From Streptomyces sp. f51 (GTDB lineage Bacteria; Actinomycetota; Actinomycetes; Streptomycetales; Streptomycetaceae), in contig NZ_CP149798.1 of assembly GCF_037940415.1 (NCBI RefSeq), forward strand, positions 682,001 to 746,000: a stretch of DNA of 64,000 nt. The letters are read 5' to 3'. Shown here in pieces: positions 35,882-45,545 of the stretch. Position 1 is the stretch's first letter, and every line of letters starts with the position of its first letter. A program made the translations under genes and the position numbers. The notes beneath the pieces were generated by a model that saw only the letters and a program-made list of their open reading frames with translations, ran no database searches and was not told the DNA's origin.

Positions 35882-36216
35882 GTACGCGTGACCTTTCGCC
35901 CCCATGCGACAGCTGGGCCATTTGCGGAACAAGAGAGCAAATGACGGACTGAACGGTGATGGACTCTGCGCGAGGCGAACTCGTTGCGCAAGTGGCCCGC
36001 CGACGCGAAAGTGCGCCCGCATGTCCTGGAACTTCTTGCCCCGCAGCCGAGTTGACCGCGCCGAGCGCGGCCCAGTGACGTCCGACACCCTGGGGGCAAT
36101 TCGGTCATATCCACCTAATGGCGCGGTACGGGCGATATCTGACACCCGGTGAGCCCCTTCAGGGCACCTCGGCCGCACCACGGCCGTTGTCAGTGGCGGG
36201 TGGCAGCATCGTGTTC
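35882..36216. other. Divergent intergenic region
   Basis: A 335-bp gap between the secreted GH16 and SMI1-domain genes. It is less GC-rich than the neighbouring genes, with TTGCGCAA-type short palindromes and a long leader for the GH16 gene. No RNA gene, riboswitch or convincing small gene was recognised. Confidence 0.5.
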
Positions 36217-38277
36217 ATGAGCGAATCCATGGCATTCGACTGGCGGTCCTTCCTGCTCCGGTGGAGCGAGGAGTGGGCGGACTCCCTGCCCGAGGACGAG
36301 GTGCTCGGCGAGGACGAACAAGGTGCCCGGCAGGCGCGGTGGCTGGGTTTACCGCCCGCGCCCGAGGAACGGATCGCGGCCATGGAGGAGCGCCTGGGCC
36401 GCCGGATGCCGTCGTCGTACCGCGAGTTCCTCTCCGTCAGCGACGGGTGGCGCCACGCCGGTGGATTCGTGTGGCTGCTGGCGGGGACGCGGGACGCGAG
36501 CTGGCACGAGGACGCGTCGGGCCTCGGGGCCTCGTTCGAGGAGTATCTGGAGGAGGACGCCGGTCCTGAGGAGCGGCGCGAGGTGGAGATCTGGCGACGC
36601 GGACTCCAGCTCGACGTGACGTCCGACGCCACGTACGTCCTCATGGATCCCGAGGACGCGGACGAGGACGGCGAGTGGGCCGTGTACACCTGGGCGAGCT
36701 GGCGGGCCGCACCGCCCGAACGGCACGCCAACTTCCGTGAGTTCATGCGGGAGATGCACCGGGAGTTCCACCGGCTGCGGTCGCGCGACGGCGAAGGGGA
36801 GCCGGCGTTCGTCAACGACACGACCCGGGAGCTGGACGCCCGGGTGGAAGAGGCCCGGCTGGAAGCGCTGCGCGGCGGCTGGGAGCGGGCCCTGGCGGCG
36901 CTGGACGAGGCGCGGGAGTACGGCAGGCCGTCGGCCACGGGGCTGGGTGACCAGATACGGCGTCTGCTGGGTCAGTCCCACAGTGTCGATTTCGAGGACC
37001 TGGTGACGGATCCGCGGTACGCGGGCGAGCTGCTGCCGCCCCTGGTGGCCGAACACGCGGCGCACGCGCGCGACGACTCCACGCTGAGGTTCCACCTGCG
37101 GGGCGCGGACGAGGCCCTGGTGGCACGCGCCCACGCCACGCTGGACCAGGTGAGGAACGGCACCTACCGCTACGCGCCCGCCGGTCCGTTCGGGGAGGCG
37201 GTCGAGCGGGCGCGTGAACTGGCGCGCTGGGGAGAGGGTGACGAGGCGTGGCGGACGCTGAGGAACGCCCTGCCCCTGTGGGAGCCGCTGGGCCCTGACC
37301 ACCTGGCACCGCTCGGATGGGTGGGCGACCCCTTGCTCGGGCCGCTGCTGACCCCGGAACGCGGCCGGGAGCTGCTGTCCACGCCGAGAGCAGGACAGGC
37401 CGGTGCCGCGCCCGACGAGACACCCGACCTCGACCCGCCGGGGCTGGCGTGGCTCGCGGAACCGGACCGGGGCGGCGACCGCACGTCGTACCGCTTCGTC
37501 CTGGTGGAGGGCGTGGAGCCGCGCGAACTGCCCGGACGCCTCGCGCGCGAGAAGGGGAACGACGGCGAGGACGCGCCCGGGAACGCCGGCCGCGACGCGA
37601 ACCGGGCCGAGCCCGCCGAGCCCGGAACCGGGGGCCCGAACAGGGCCGGGGATCCCAACGAGGCAGGGGCCGTGGCCGAGTTGAGCGCGCCCCTCACCGC
37701 CTGGGAGGCGCGCCGCGGATCACTCCTCGGCAGACGGGAGTTCTCCTCGTACGACGACAGGGCGCTCATGGCGGTCGGCCGGGCCGGCGGCCGCTGGAGC
37801 TTCGCCTTCGACGGCGACCCCGCCCCGTTCGACGGGCGGCGGTTCGTCTCCCCGGCCCCGGATGCCGGGGCCGGAACCCGCGCGGTGGTGGTGTGGTGCG
37901 GTCTGAGGGCACGGCACGGCAAGCCGTTCTTCCATCTGTCGGTGGCGCGGGAGGGCGCCGAGGAGTACGCGTTCACGTTCGCGGACGGAGAGGTCCGGCG
38001 GAGCGGGGAGATACCGGAGGCGCTGGACCCGGACCGGTTCTTCGGCGACGGCGACGGCGGCGCCGAGGCCGAACGGCCGCTGCTGGAGGCGCTGGCCGCG
38101 GAGTTCGGCGCCCGGCTGCCGCGTCACGCGATCGTGAGCGGGCGGCTGCACACGCTCACCACCCGCTCCTGGACGAGACCGCCCGGGGAGGGAGAGGGGT
38201 ACATGACGATCTGGACGGACGCTAATGTCCCGCGGAACGGTGGTGACGGGTGGCGAGTGGGTCGCCGGCCTTCCTGA
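36217..38277 (+). CDS. SMI1/KNR4-domain protein, long form
   Basis: A 686-residue cytoplasmic protein. The N-terminal ~170 residues match the SMI1/KNR4 fold: IAAMEERLGRRMPSSYREFL, SVSDGWRHAGGFVWLL and the acidic DPEDADEDGEWAVYTW. SMI1 proteins are frequent immunity proteins of bacterial toxins but also occur alone. The middle contains acidic helices (ERALAALDEAREYG), and the C-terminal ~200 residues have an unassigned beta-rich region (WSFAFDGDPAPFDGRRF; HGKPFFHLSVAREGAEEYA). No toxin gene lies next to it. The ATG at 36217 is taken as start. Its last 56 bp overlap the convergent tannase-like gene. Confidence 0.75.
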   Translation: MSESMAFDWRSFLLRWSEEWADSLPEDEVLGEDEQGARQARWLGLPPAPEERIAAMEERLGRRMPSSYREFLSVSDGWRHAGGFVWLLAGTRDASWHEDASGLGASFEEYLEEDAGPEERREVEIWRRGLQLDVTSDATYVLMDPEDADEDGEWAVYTWASWRAAPPERHANFREFMREMHREFHRLRSRDGEGEPAFVNDTTRELDARVEEARLEALRGGWERALAALDEAREYGRPSATGLGDQIRRLLGQSHSVDFEDLVTDPRYAGELLPPLVAEHAAHARDDSTLRFHLRGADEALVARAHATLDQVRNGTYRYAPAGPFGEAVERARELARWGEGDEAWRTLRNALPLWEPLGPDHLAPLGWVGDPLLGPLLTPERGRELLSTPRAGQAGAAPDETPDLDPPGLAWLAEPDRGGDRTSYRFVLVEGVEPRELPGRLAREKGNDGEDAPGNAGRDANRAEPAEPGTGGPNRAGDPNEAGAVAELSAPLTAWEARRGSLLGRREFSSYDDRALMAVGRAGGRWSFAFDGDPAPFDGRRFVSPAPDAGAGTRAVVVWCGLRARHGKPFFHLSVAREGAEEYAFTFADGEVRRSGEIPEALDPDRFFGDGDGGAEAERPLLEALAAEFGARLPRHAIVSGRLHTLTTRSWTRPPGEGEGYMTIWTDANVPRNGGDGWRVGRRPS

Positions 38278-40021
38278 CCACCTCGGCGATCCAGGCCGTG
38301 GCCTCCGGCACGTCGTAGTTGCCGGCGTGCGGCTGGTTCCAGGCGAGCCGGTAGTCGACGTTCCCGACCTGCGGGTCCGCCTCCAGCGCACGGTCCAGGT
38401 TGACCGAGACGATGAACGAGGTGTCCCGGTCCCGTGTGCCGTTGCGGACGTACCAGTTGGGCGCGGTGTCGGCGTTCGTGCCGATGAAGTCCATCGGGTC
38501 GATCAGATGGATCCGGTCGTCGAGGGTCGTGCTCCCCAGGGCGGTGTACTGGTCCCAGGTCAGCCCGGTGTCGTCCGTGCCGCTGCCGTCACCGGCGACG
38601 TCGTTGTGGTTCCAGCTCCACTCGGTGTAGTTCATGTACTTCTGGGTGTACGGACCGAAGAGGTTGGTCTCGGTCCCGCTGGTGGTGTTCCCGTGCACGC
38701 CCACGGCGTCGAAGGCGGGTGTCGTCTTCAGGGTGGCCTGGGTGGCGACGAACTTCAGGTACTTCGCCATGTCGACCGACAGCACCGTGTCCTTGGCGTT
38801 GTCGACGTCGATCCAGTCGTTCACGTACGACTTGGTGGTGGTGCCGCCGGGCCCGCCGGACGTGATGTCGAAGGTGGCCCCGAGCGCGGGAACGGTGTGG
38901 GCCGGGTCGGCCTTCATATAGGTCTCCGCGGAGCGGATCACCTCCTTCCGGATCGTGTCGAGCATGTCGTCGGCGGTGAGCCGGGAACCGTCGGGGTTGT
39001 GGAGCTTGAGGCTCTTCTCGTACGCCGGGAACCGGGCGGCGATCTCGGCGGCGTCCTGGGGCGTGGCGTTCGAGCCGGTCGCGTCGCGGGTGCCGAGGAC
39101 GTTGTAGAGCCACTCGTAGGCGGTGTCGGCGTTGCCGAGGTCGGTGATCGGGCAGTACGCGTTCACCGCGAACACGTCGTCGCGCAGGGTGCTGCGGCCC
39201 TTGGCGTCGACGCCCGCCGCGCCGATCGCGGCGAGGTAGGAGTCGTAGGCGGGGCTGTTGCCCGAGGCGCCCAGGATCGCGGACAGCGCGCCACCGCCAC
39301 TGGTGCCGTTGACGACGATCCGCTCGGCGCTGCCGGGCATGGCGGCGTCGTTGAGGCGGAGGTAGCGGACCGCGGCCTTGGCGTCGACCACCGCGGCCGG
39401 GGCCTTGCCCGGCGAGGAGCCGTCGGCGCCGGTCAGTCCGCGGCTGCGGTTGGCGACGTCCACGAAGACGGAGCCGGCCTTCAGGGCCGCGCCGACGTTG
39501 CTCGTCGCGCTGTTGTAGGAGGCGCCGTCGGTGACACTCGCTCGGATGTAACTGGCCATCCAGCCCGCGTTGTTCACCGCGAAGTAGATCGGCGCGCGCT
39601 GGTCGTCGAAGGCGCTCTCGGGCACGAAGACGTTCATGCTCTCGTAGCCGCAGCGGGTGTTGCCGATGGTGGTGGTCCCGAAGATGCCGGACTGCTGGGC
39701 GGCCGCGGCGACCGGGGCGGCGACGTAGCAGAGTTCGCTGTAGGCGCGCACCGTGACCGGTTGGCCGTCGATCGTGACGGTGAGCGTGGTGTACGCGCCG
39801 GGGTCGAAGGCCAGGGCCGCGTCCTGCGGGTCCGCGGCATGGACGTGCGAGACGGTCCGCGCCTCGTCGGCGAGCGCGGACGTGGGCACCGCGAACGCCG
39901 TCAGGGCGAGTGAGCCCGCTATCGCCACGCCCCTCACCCGGCGCCCGCGGCCGTGCCCTTTCCCCGCACCCGCCGGGCGGGCGGAGGCTGCTCGATCGGA
40001 GGATTCCGAGAGCGACTGCAT
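38222..40021 (-). CDS. Secreted subtype-B tannase-like / carboxyl esterase
   Basis: A 599-residue exported alpha/beta hydrolase. A basic n-region and hydrophobic core (GVAIAGSLALTAFAVPTSALA) form a signal peptide cleaved near residue 51. The nucleophile is Ser241 in VVNGTSGGGALSAILG; the catalytic His is in WNQPHAGNYDVPEA near the end, and an Asp is available in NGTRDRDTSF. MNVFVPESAFD and FAVNNAGWMASYIRA match bacterial subtype-B tannases, which hydrolyse gallate or related aromatic esters. The ribosome site AGAGGAGACCCC before the ATG is strong. The promoter region is AT-rich with palindromes, suggesting regulated expression. Substrate is inferred only from family resemblance. Confidence 0.8.
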   Translation of the reverse strand: MQSLSESSDRAASARPAGAGKGHGRGRRVRGVAIAGSLALTAFAVPTSALADEARTVSHVHAADPQDAALAFDPGAYTTLTVTIDGQPVTVRAYSELCYVAAPVAAAAQQSGIFGTTTIGNTRCGYESMNVFVPESAFDDQRAPIYFAVNNAGWMASYIRASVTDGASYNSATSNVGAALKAGSVFVDVANRSRGLTGADGSSPGKAPAAVVDAKAAVRYLRLNDAAMPGSAERIVVNGTSGGGALSAILGASGNSPAYDSYLAAIGAAGVDAKGRSTLRDDVFAVNAYCPITDLGNADTAYEWLYNVLGTRDATGSNATPQDAAEIAARFPAYEKSLKLHNPDGSRLTADDMLDTIRKEVIRSAETYMKADPAHTVPALGATFDITSGGPGGTTTKSYVNDWIDVDNAKDTVLSVDMAKYLKFVATQATLKTTPAFDAVGVHGNTTSGTETNLFGPYTQKYMNYTEWSWNHNDVAGDGSGTDDTGLTWDQYTALGSTTLDDRIHLIDPMDFIGTNADTAPNWYVRNGTRDRDTSFIVSVNLDRALEADPQVGNVDYRLAWNQPHAGNYDVPEATAWIAEVVRKAGDPLATRHHRSAGH

Positions 40022-40093
40022 GGGGTCTCCTCTTGTTGCGTATCGAGTGATCCACTGACACCTCGGGCCCAAGGCGTCACGCACGCTACAAGA

Positions 40094-40120
40094 TTGTTAA
40101 CAAAATACCCAGCAATTTTG
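40094..40120. promoter_or_regulatory. AT-rich palindromes upstream of the tannase-like gene
   Basis: TTGTTAACAA (40094-40103) is a perfect 10-bp palindrome, overlapped by the inverted repeat CAAAAT-N8-ATTTTG (40101-40120). These lie in the most AT-rich stretch of the window, 73-99 bp upstream of the tannase-like start. Likely operator or promoter, possibly also affecting the divergent hydrogenase operon. Confidence 0.5.
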
Positions 40121-40265
40121 CGAACATTTCGAGCCATCGCGTGACCCGAGGGTGCGGGGTGGCGATAGGGCCCGTTCGCACTTACCGGCGATGCTTCCGG
40201 GCGGTAACCATAGAGAAGGCTGTTTGGACAGTTATGACCTGAATGAGCTGATTCCAGGAGGGCTC

Positions 40266-41348
<1,083 letters not shown>

Positions 41349-41397
41349 CCACGGTCGCCCGCTGAGCAGACACTCGACAGGAAGGTGGCGCGGCACC

Positions 41398-43179
41398 ATG
41401 GCGACGGCGACGAACAAGCCGGCCGGTGACGGCCTCACGGAGATGTCGTGGGACCCGATCACCCGCATCGTCGGCAGTCTCGGCATCCACACCAAGATCG
41501 ACTTCAAGGCGAAGCGGGTCGCGGAGTGCTACAGCACCTCGTCCGTCTTCCGCGGGTACAGCGTGTTCATGCGCGGCAAGGACCCGCGCGACGCGCACTT
41601 CATCACCAGCAGGATCTGCGGCATCTGCGGCGACAACCACGCCACCTGCTCCGTGTACGCCCAGAACATGGCGTACGGCGTGGCACCCCCGCACCTCGGC
41701 GAGTGGATCATCAACCTCGGTGAGGCCGCGGAGTACATGTTCGACCACAACATCTTCCAGGAGAACCTGGTCGGCGTGGACTACTGCGAGCGGATGGTCC
41801 GCGAGACCAACCCCGGAGTGCTGGAACTGGCCGAGCGCACCGAGGCCCCGCACGCGGCCGACCACGGCTACCGCACGATCGCCGACATCATGCGCTCGCT
41901 CAACCCCCTGGAGGGCGAGTTCTACCGTGAGGCGCTCCAGGTCAGCCGCTACACCCGGGAGATGTTCTGCCTGATGGAGGGACGCCATGTGCACCCCTCC
42001 ACGCTCTACCCGGGCGGCGTCGGCACGGTCGCCACGATCCAGCTCTTCACCGACTACCTGACCCGGCTCACCCGCTACGTGGAGTTCATGAAGCGGGTCG
42101 TCCCGCTCCACGACGACCTCTTCGACTTCTTCTACGAGGCCCTTCCCGGGTACGAGGACGTCGGCAGGCGCCGGGTGCTGCTGGGCTGCTGGGGCGCCCT
42201 GAACGACCCGGAGTACTGCGACTTCCAGTACGCCAACATGGAGAACTGGGGCCGGCGGATGTTCGTCACCCCGGGCGTCGTCGTGGACGGCAAGCTGGTC
42301 ACCAACAGCCTCGTCGACATCAACCTCGGCATCCGCATCCTGCTCGGCAGCTCGTACTACGAGGACTGGTCGGGCATGGAGAAGTTCGTCGAGCGCGACC
42401 CGCTGGGCAACCCGGTCGACGAGCGGCACCCGTGGAACCAGCACACCATCCCGGCCCCGCAGAAGCGGGACTTCGACGACAAGTACAGCTGGGTCATGTC
42501 GCCGCGCTGGTTCGACGGCACCGACCATCTGGCACTGGACACCGGCGGCGGCCCGATCGCCCGCCTGTGGTCCACGGCCCTGTCCGGGCTCGTCGACATC
42601 GGCTACATCAAGGCCACCGGGCACAGCGTGCAGATCAACCTGCCGCGCACGATGACCAAGCCGGAGATGGCGTTGGAGTGGACGATCCCGCGGTGGAGCA
42701 ACGCCCTCGAACGCAACCGGGCCCGCACCTACTTCCAGGCGTACGCCGCCGCGGCGGCCCTGTACTTCGCCGAACAGGCCATGGAGGAGGTACGCGCCGG
42801 ACGCACCCAGACCTGGGAGAAGTTCGACGTGCCGGACGAGTCGATCGGCTGCGGCTTCACCGAGGCGGTCCGGGGTGTGCTCTCCCACCACATGGTGATC
42901 AGGGACGGGAAGATCGCCAACTACCACCCGTATCCGCCGACCCCGTGGAACGGCAGCGTGCGCGACAGCTACGGCACACCGGGCCCGTACGAGGACGCCG
43001 TGCAGAACACCCCCATCTTCGAGGAGAACCCGCCCGAGAACTTCAAGGGCATCGACATCATGCGGGCCGTCCGCAGCTTCGACCCGTGTCTGCCGTGCGG
43101 CGTGCACATGTACGTCGGCGGCGGCCGGACCGTGGAGCAGACGCACATGCCGACGGGGCTGAGCGGACTGGCGGTCTGA
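41398..43179 (+). CDS. hhyL: High-affinity [NiFe] hydrogenase large subunit (group 1h)
   Basis: A 593-residue catalytic subunit carrying the NiFe(CN)2CO centre. The L1 motif is SRICGICGDNH (Cys74, Cys77) and the L2 motif DPCLPCGVH (Cys564, Cys567, His570). A 23-residue C-terminal extension after His570 is expected to be removed by the endopeptidase encoded at 46979 once nickel is inserted. ATG 41398 follows GGAAGGTGGCG. It lies 49 bp after hhyS. Group 1h enzymes let Streptomyces spores and soil actinobacteria oxidise sub-ambient H2. All maturation genes needed are downstream, so the locus looks functional. Confidence 0.96.
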   Translation: MATATNKPAGDGLTEMSWDPITRIVGSLGIHTKIDFKAKRVAECYSTSSVFRGYSVFMRGKDPRDAHFITSRICGICGDNHATCSVYAQNMAYGVAPPHLGEWIINLGEAAEYMFDHNIFQENLVGVDYCERMVRETNPGVLELAERTEAPHAADHGYRTIADIMRSLNPLEGEFYREALQVSRYTREMFCLMEGRHVHPSTLYPGGVGTVATIQLFTDYLTRLTRYVEFMKRVVPLHDDLFDFFYEALPGYEDVGRRRVLLGCWGALNDPEYCDFQYANMENWGRRMFVTPGVVVDGKLVTNSLVDINLGIRILLGSSYYEDWSGMEKFVERDPLGNPVDERHPWNQHTIPAPQKRDFDDKYSWVMSPRWFDGTDHLALDTGGGPIARLWSTALSGLVDIGYIKATGHSVQINLPRTMTKPEMALEWTIPRWSNALERNRARTYFQAYAAAAALYFAEQAMEEVRAGRTQTWEKFDVPDESIGCGFTEAVRGVLSHHMVIRDGKIANYHPYPPTPWNGSVRDSYGTPGPYEDAVQNTPIFEENPPENFKGIDIMRAVRSFDPCLPCGVHMYVGGGRTVEQTHMPTGLSGLAV

Positions 43180-43269
43180 CCTTCCCGGGATCCGACGTCC
43201 ATCGCGGTCCGACGAAGACGTTCATCGCGATGCGACCTTCCTCAGGAGCCTCACGAGAGGGGCTTGCCG

Positions 43270-44208
43270 ATGGCCGGACAGGAGACGGGCGAGCGGATGG
43301 GCGCGCTGCTCGACGAGCTGGCGCAGCGGGCGGGACCCGAGGCGCGCGATGTCGCGGACGAACTGGTGCGCTGCCTCATGGAGTTCTACGGCGAGGGCCT
43401 GGCCCGGGCCGTCCGCCTGCTGCGCTCCGCGCCCGCCGGCGCGGACCCCCTCGCTGTCCTGACCGCCGACGAACTCGTCGGCGATCTGCTGATCCTGCAC
43501 GATCTGCACCCCGAGGACACCGCGACCCGGGTGGGCCGGGCCCTCGACAAGGTCCGCCCCTACCTCGGCTCGCACGCGGGCGACGTCGAGGTGGCCGGGC
43601 TCGACCTGGAGGCGGACGGCGGTCCGACGCTGCGCCTCAGGCTGCGCGGCAGCTGCGACGGCTGTCCCTCCTCCACCCAGACCGTGCGCTGGACCATCGA
43701 GGAGGCGGTCGCCCGGATCGCCCCCGAGGTCGCGCACATCGAGGTCGAGGGCATGACAGCGGAGGACCCGCAGCCCGCGCTGCTCCAGATCCTGCCGCAC
43801 CGGCCGGACGACGCCCCGGGCACGGCACCGGGCGGGACGGCCCCAGGCGGGACGGCACCGTCCGCGGAGCCCGGCGGGACGGCCCGCTGGTACGAACTCG
43901 GCCCGCGCTCGCTGCCGGTGGGCGACGGCACCACCGGGATCACCGAGGTCGCCGGCCGCACCCTGCTGCTGGTGCGTCTGCCGGGGCAGTTGTACGCCTA
44001 CCGCGACCGCTGCCCCCTGTGCACGGCGGACCTGGCTCCCGCGGTCCTCGACGGTGAACTGCTGCGGTGCGCGGGCTGCGGGGCCGCGTTCGACGTGCGC
44101 CGGGCCGGCCGGGGCGAGGAGGGCCACCTGGAGCCCGTACCGCTGCTGGAGGACGGCGCGGCGGTGCGGGTGGCGCTGCCCGGCGAACTGCTGGGGGCGG
44201 GGCCGTGA
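43270..44208 (+). CDS. NifU-like / Rieske-like fusion protein, hydrogenase accessory
   Basis: A 312-residue protein with two parts. Residues ~60-165 form a NifU C-terminal-type iron-sulfur scaffold with LRGSCDGCPSSTQTVRW (Cys129, Cys132). After an Ala/Gly/Pro/Thr linker, residues 205-312 resemble a Rieske domain, but the metal site reads CPLC (248, 251) and CAGC (267, 270): four cysteines rather than the Rieske Cys/His pairs. ATG 43270 has GAGAGGGG upstream; a TTG two codons earlier is less likely. It overlaps the next gene by 4 bp. Likely builds or relays electrons from the hydrogenase iron-sulfur clusters. Confidence 0.85.
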   Translation: MAGQETGERMGALLDELAQRAGPEARDVADELVRCLMEFYGEGLARAVRLLRSAPAGADPLAVLTADELVGDLLILHDLHPEDTATRVGRALDKVRPYLGSHAGDVEVAGLDLEADGGPTLRLRLRGSCDGCPSSTQTVRWTIEEAVARIAPEVAHIEVEGMTAEDPQPALLQILPHRPDDAPGTAPGGTAPGGTAPSAEPGGTARWYELGPRSLPVGDGTTGITEVAGRTLLLVRLPGQLYAYRDRCPLCTADLAPAVLDGELLRCAGCGAAFDVRRAGRGEEGHLEPVPLLEDGAAVRVALPGELLGAGP

Positions 44209-44894
44209 CCACCGACATCCTCAGGCAGTTCACCCGCAGGCCGCCGCCCGAGGGCGAGCGCTGCGACCTGTGCGGGGAACCGCTGCCCACCGAGCACCGG
44301 CATCTGGTCGACACCTCCCGGCGGTCCCTGAAGTGCGCATGTCCTCCCTGCCATCTGCTCTTCACCCGGCCGGGCGCGGGCCAGGGACGCTTCCGGGCGG
44401 TCCCCGACCGGTATCTCACCGATCCCGGATTCGAGCTGGACGAGGCGGACTGGAACCGGCTCCAGATCCCGGTCGCGCTCGCCTTCTTCTTCCGCAACTC
44501 CGAGCTCGGGAGGCTCGCGGCCTTCTATCCGAGCCCCGCGGGCGCCACCGAGAGCGAACTCGACCCGGCCACCTGGGACGCCGTGCTGGGCCGCAGCCGG
44601 CTGGCCGAACTGCTGGAACCCGACGTGGAGGCACTGCTGCTGCACCGCGGACGGAGCGGCGCGGTGACGTGCACGCTCGTCCCGGTGGACGTCTGCTACG
44701 AACTGGTCGGCCGGATGCGGCTGCACTGGAAGGGTTTCGACGGCGGCGCCGAGGCCCGCGCGGACATCGCGGACTTCCTGGAGCGGATCACCGCCGCGGC
44801 CCGGCCGTCGCACCCCCCGGCCCACGGACCCGCCGCCCCGTCGGCACATCCGGCTGCCGGGGACCCCGCCTCGCGGTCCGGGGGCGCCCCGTGA
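44205..44894 (+). CDS. DUF5947-type hydrogenase-locus protein
   Basis: A 229-residue cytoplasmic protein with a cysteine-rich N-terminus: ERCDLCGEPLP, His33, then LKCACPPCHLLF (Cys20, 23, 44, 46, 49), a plausible zinc or iron site. The remainder is mixed alpha/beta (ALAFFFRNSELGRLAAFYP) with a Pro/Ala-rich disordered tail. I recognise it as the conserved hypothetical (DUF5947) that accompanies group 1h hydrogenases in actinobacteria. GTG start and stop overlap both neighbours by 4 bp. Function unknown; metal or cofactor handling is plausible. Confidence 0.75.
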   Translation: MTTDILRQFTRRPPPEGERCDLCGEPLPTEHRHLVDTSRRSLKCACPPCHLLFTRPGAGQGRFRAVPDRYLTDPGFELDEADWNRLQIPVALAFFFRNSELGRLAAFYPSPAGATESELDPATWDAVLGRSRLAELLEPDVEALLLHRGRSGAVTCTLVPVDVCYELVGRMRLHWKGFDGGAEARADIADFLERITAAARPSHPPAHGPAAPSAHPAAGDPASRSGGAP

Positions 44895-45544
44895 CCGATC
44901 TCCAGTTCACGTGCACCGGCGTGCGGCCCGAGCCGTACGGGGCCGGGCCCACGCTGCTGTTCGGGCTGCGCATCGAGGAGACGGACCATCAGCCGGTGCA
45001 CGCCCTCGCGCTGCGCTGCCAGATCCGCATCGAGCCGGCAGGGCGCTCCTACGAGCCGGAGGAGGTCGGCATGCTGGGCGACCTCTTCGGTGAGCCGAGC
45101 CGCTGGAACAGCACGCTCAAGCCGTTGCAGTTCGCGCACACCTCCATCACCGTCCCGGGGTTCACCGGTTCCACCGAGGTCGATCTCCCGGTGCCCTGCA
45201 CCTACGACACCGAGGTCGCGTCCGCGTCGTACTTCCGGGCGCTGTCCCGGGGCGAGGTGCCGCTGCTCCTGCTGTTCTCCGGCACGGTGTTCACCGGCCG
45301 GGACGGCTTCCGCGCCGAGCCGGTGCCCTGGCACAAGGAGACGACGTACCGGATGCCGGTGGACGTGTGGCGCAACATGATCGAGCAGTACTTCCCCAAC
45401 TCGGGCTGGCTGCGCGTACGTCTCGACGTGCTCGACGCGCTGCGCCGCTACCGCTCCGCGCGCGCCCTGCCGTCCTGGGAGCGGGTCTTCGACGAACTCC
45501 TGGCCACCGCCGACGCGAAGGCCGAAGCGAAGGGGGCCGACTGA
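44891..45544 (+). CDS. DUF6084-type hydrogenase-locus protein
   Basis: A 217-residue protein, beta-rich in its first two-thirds (LQFTCTGVRPEPYGAGPTLL; SITVPGFTGSTEVDLPVPC) and helical at the end. No signal peptide, membrane segment or metal motif. It overlaps the DUF5947 gene by 4 bp and precedes the 478-aa gene by 1 bp, so it is made with them. I recognise it only as a conserved member of this hydrogenase locus. Function unknown. Confidence 0.7.
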   Translation: MTDLQFTCTGVRPEPYGAGPTLLFGLRIEETDHQPVHALALRCQIRIEPAGRSYEPEEVGMLGDLFGEPSRWNSTLKPLQFAHTSITVPGFTGSTEVDLPVPCTYDTEVASASYFRALSRGEVPLLLLFSGTVFTGRDGFRAEPVPWHKETTYRMPVDVWRNMIEQYFPNSGWLRVRLDVLDALRRYRSARALPSWERVFDELLATADAKAEAKGAD

Positions 45545-45545
45545 G

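Noticed and set aside
35882..36216. c-di-AMP (ydaO) riboswitch upstream of the secreted GH16
   Set aside because: The leader is long and exported glycanases are typical targets in Streptomyces, but I could not find the conserved riboswitch cores.
40130..40265. BldN-type sigma promoter (GGTAAC with a -10 16 bp on) before hhyS
   Set aside because: The -35-like GGTAAC is present but the corresponding -10 does not match; not enough to claim developmental control.
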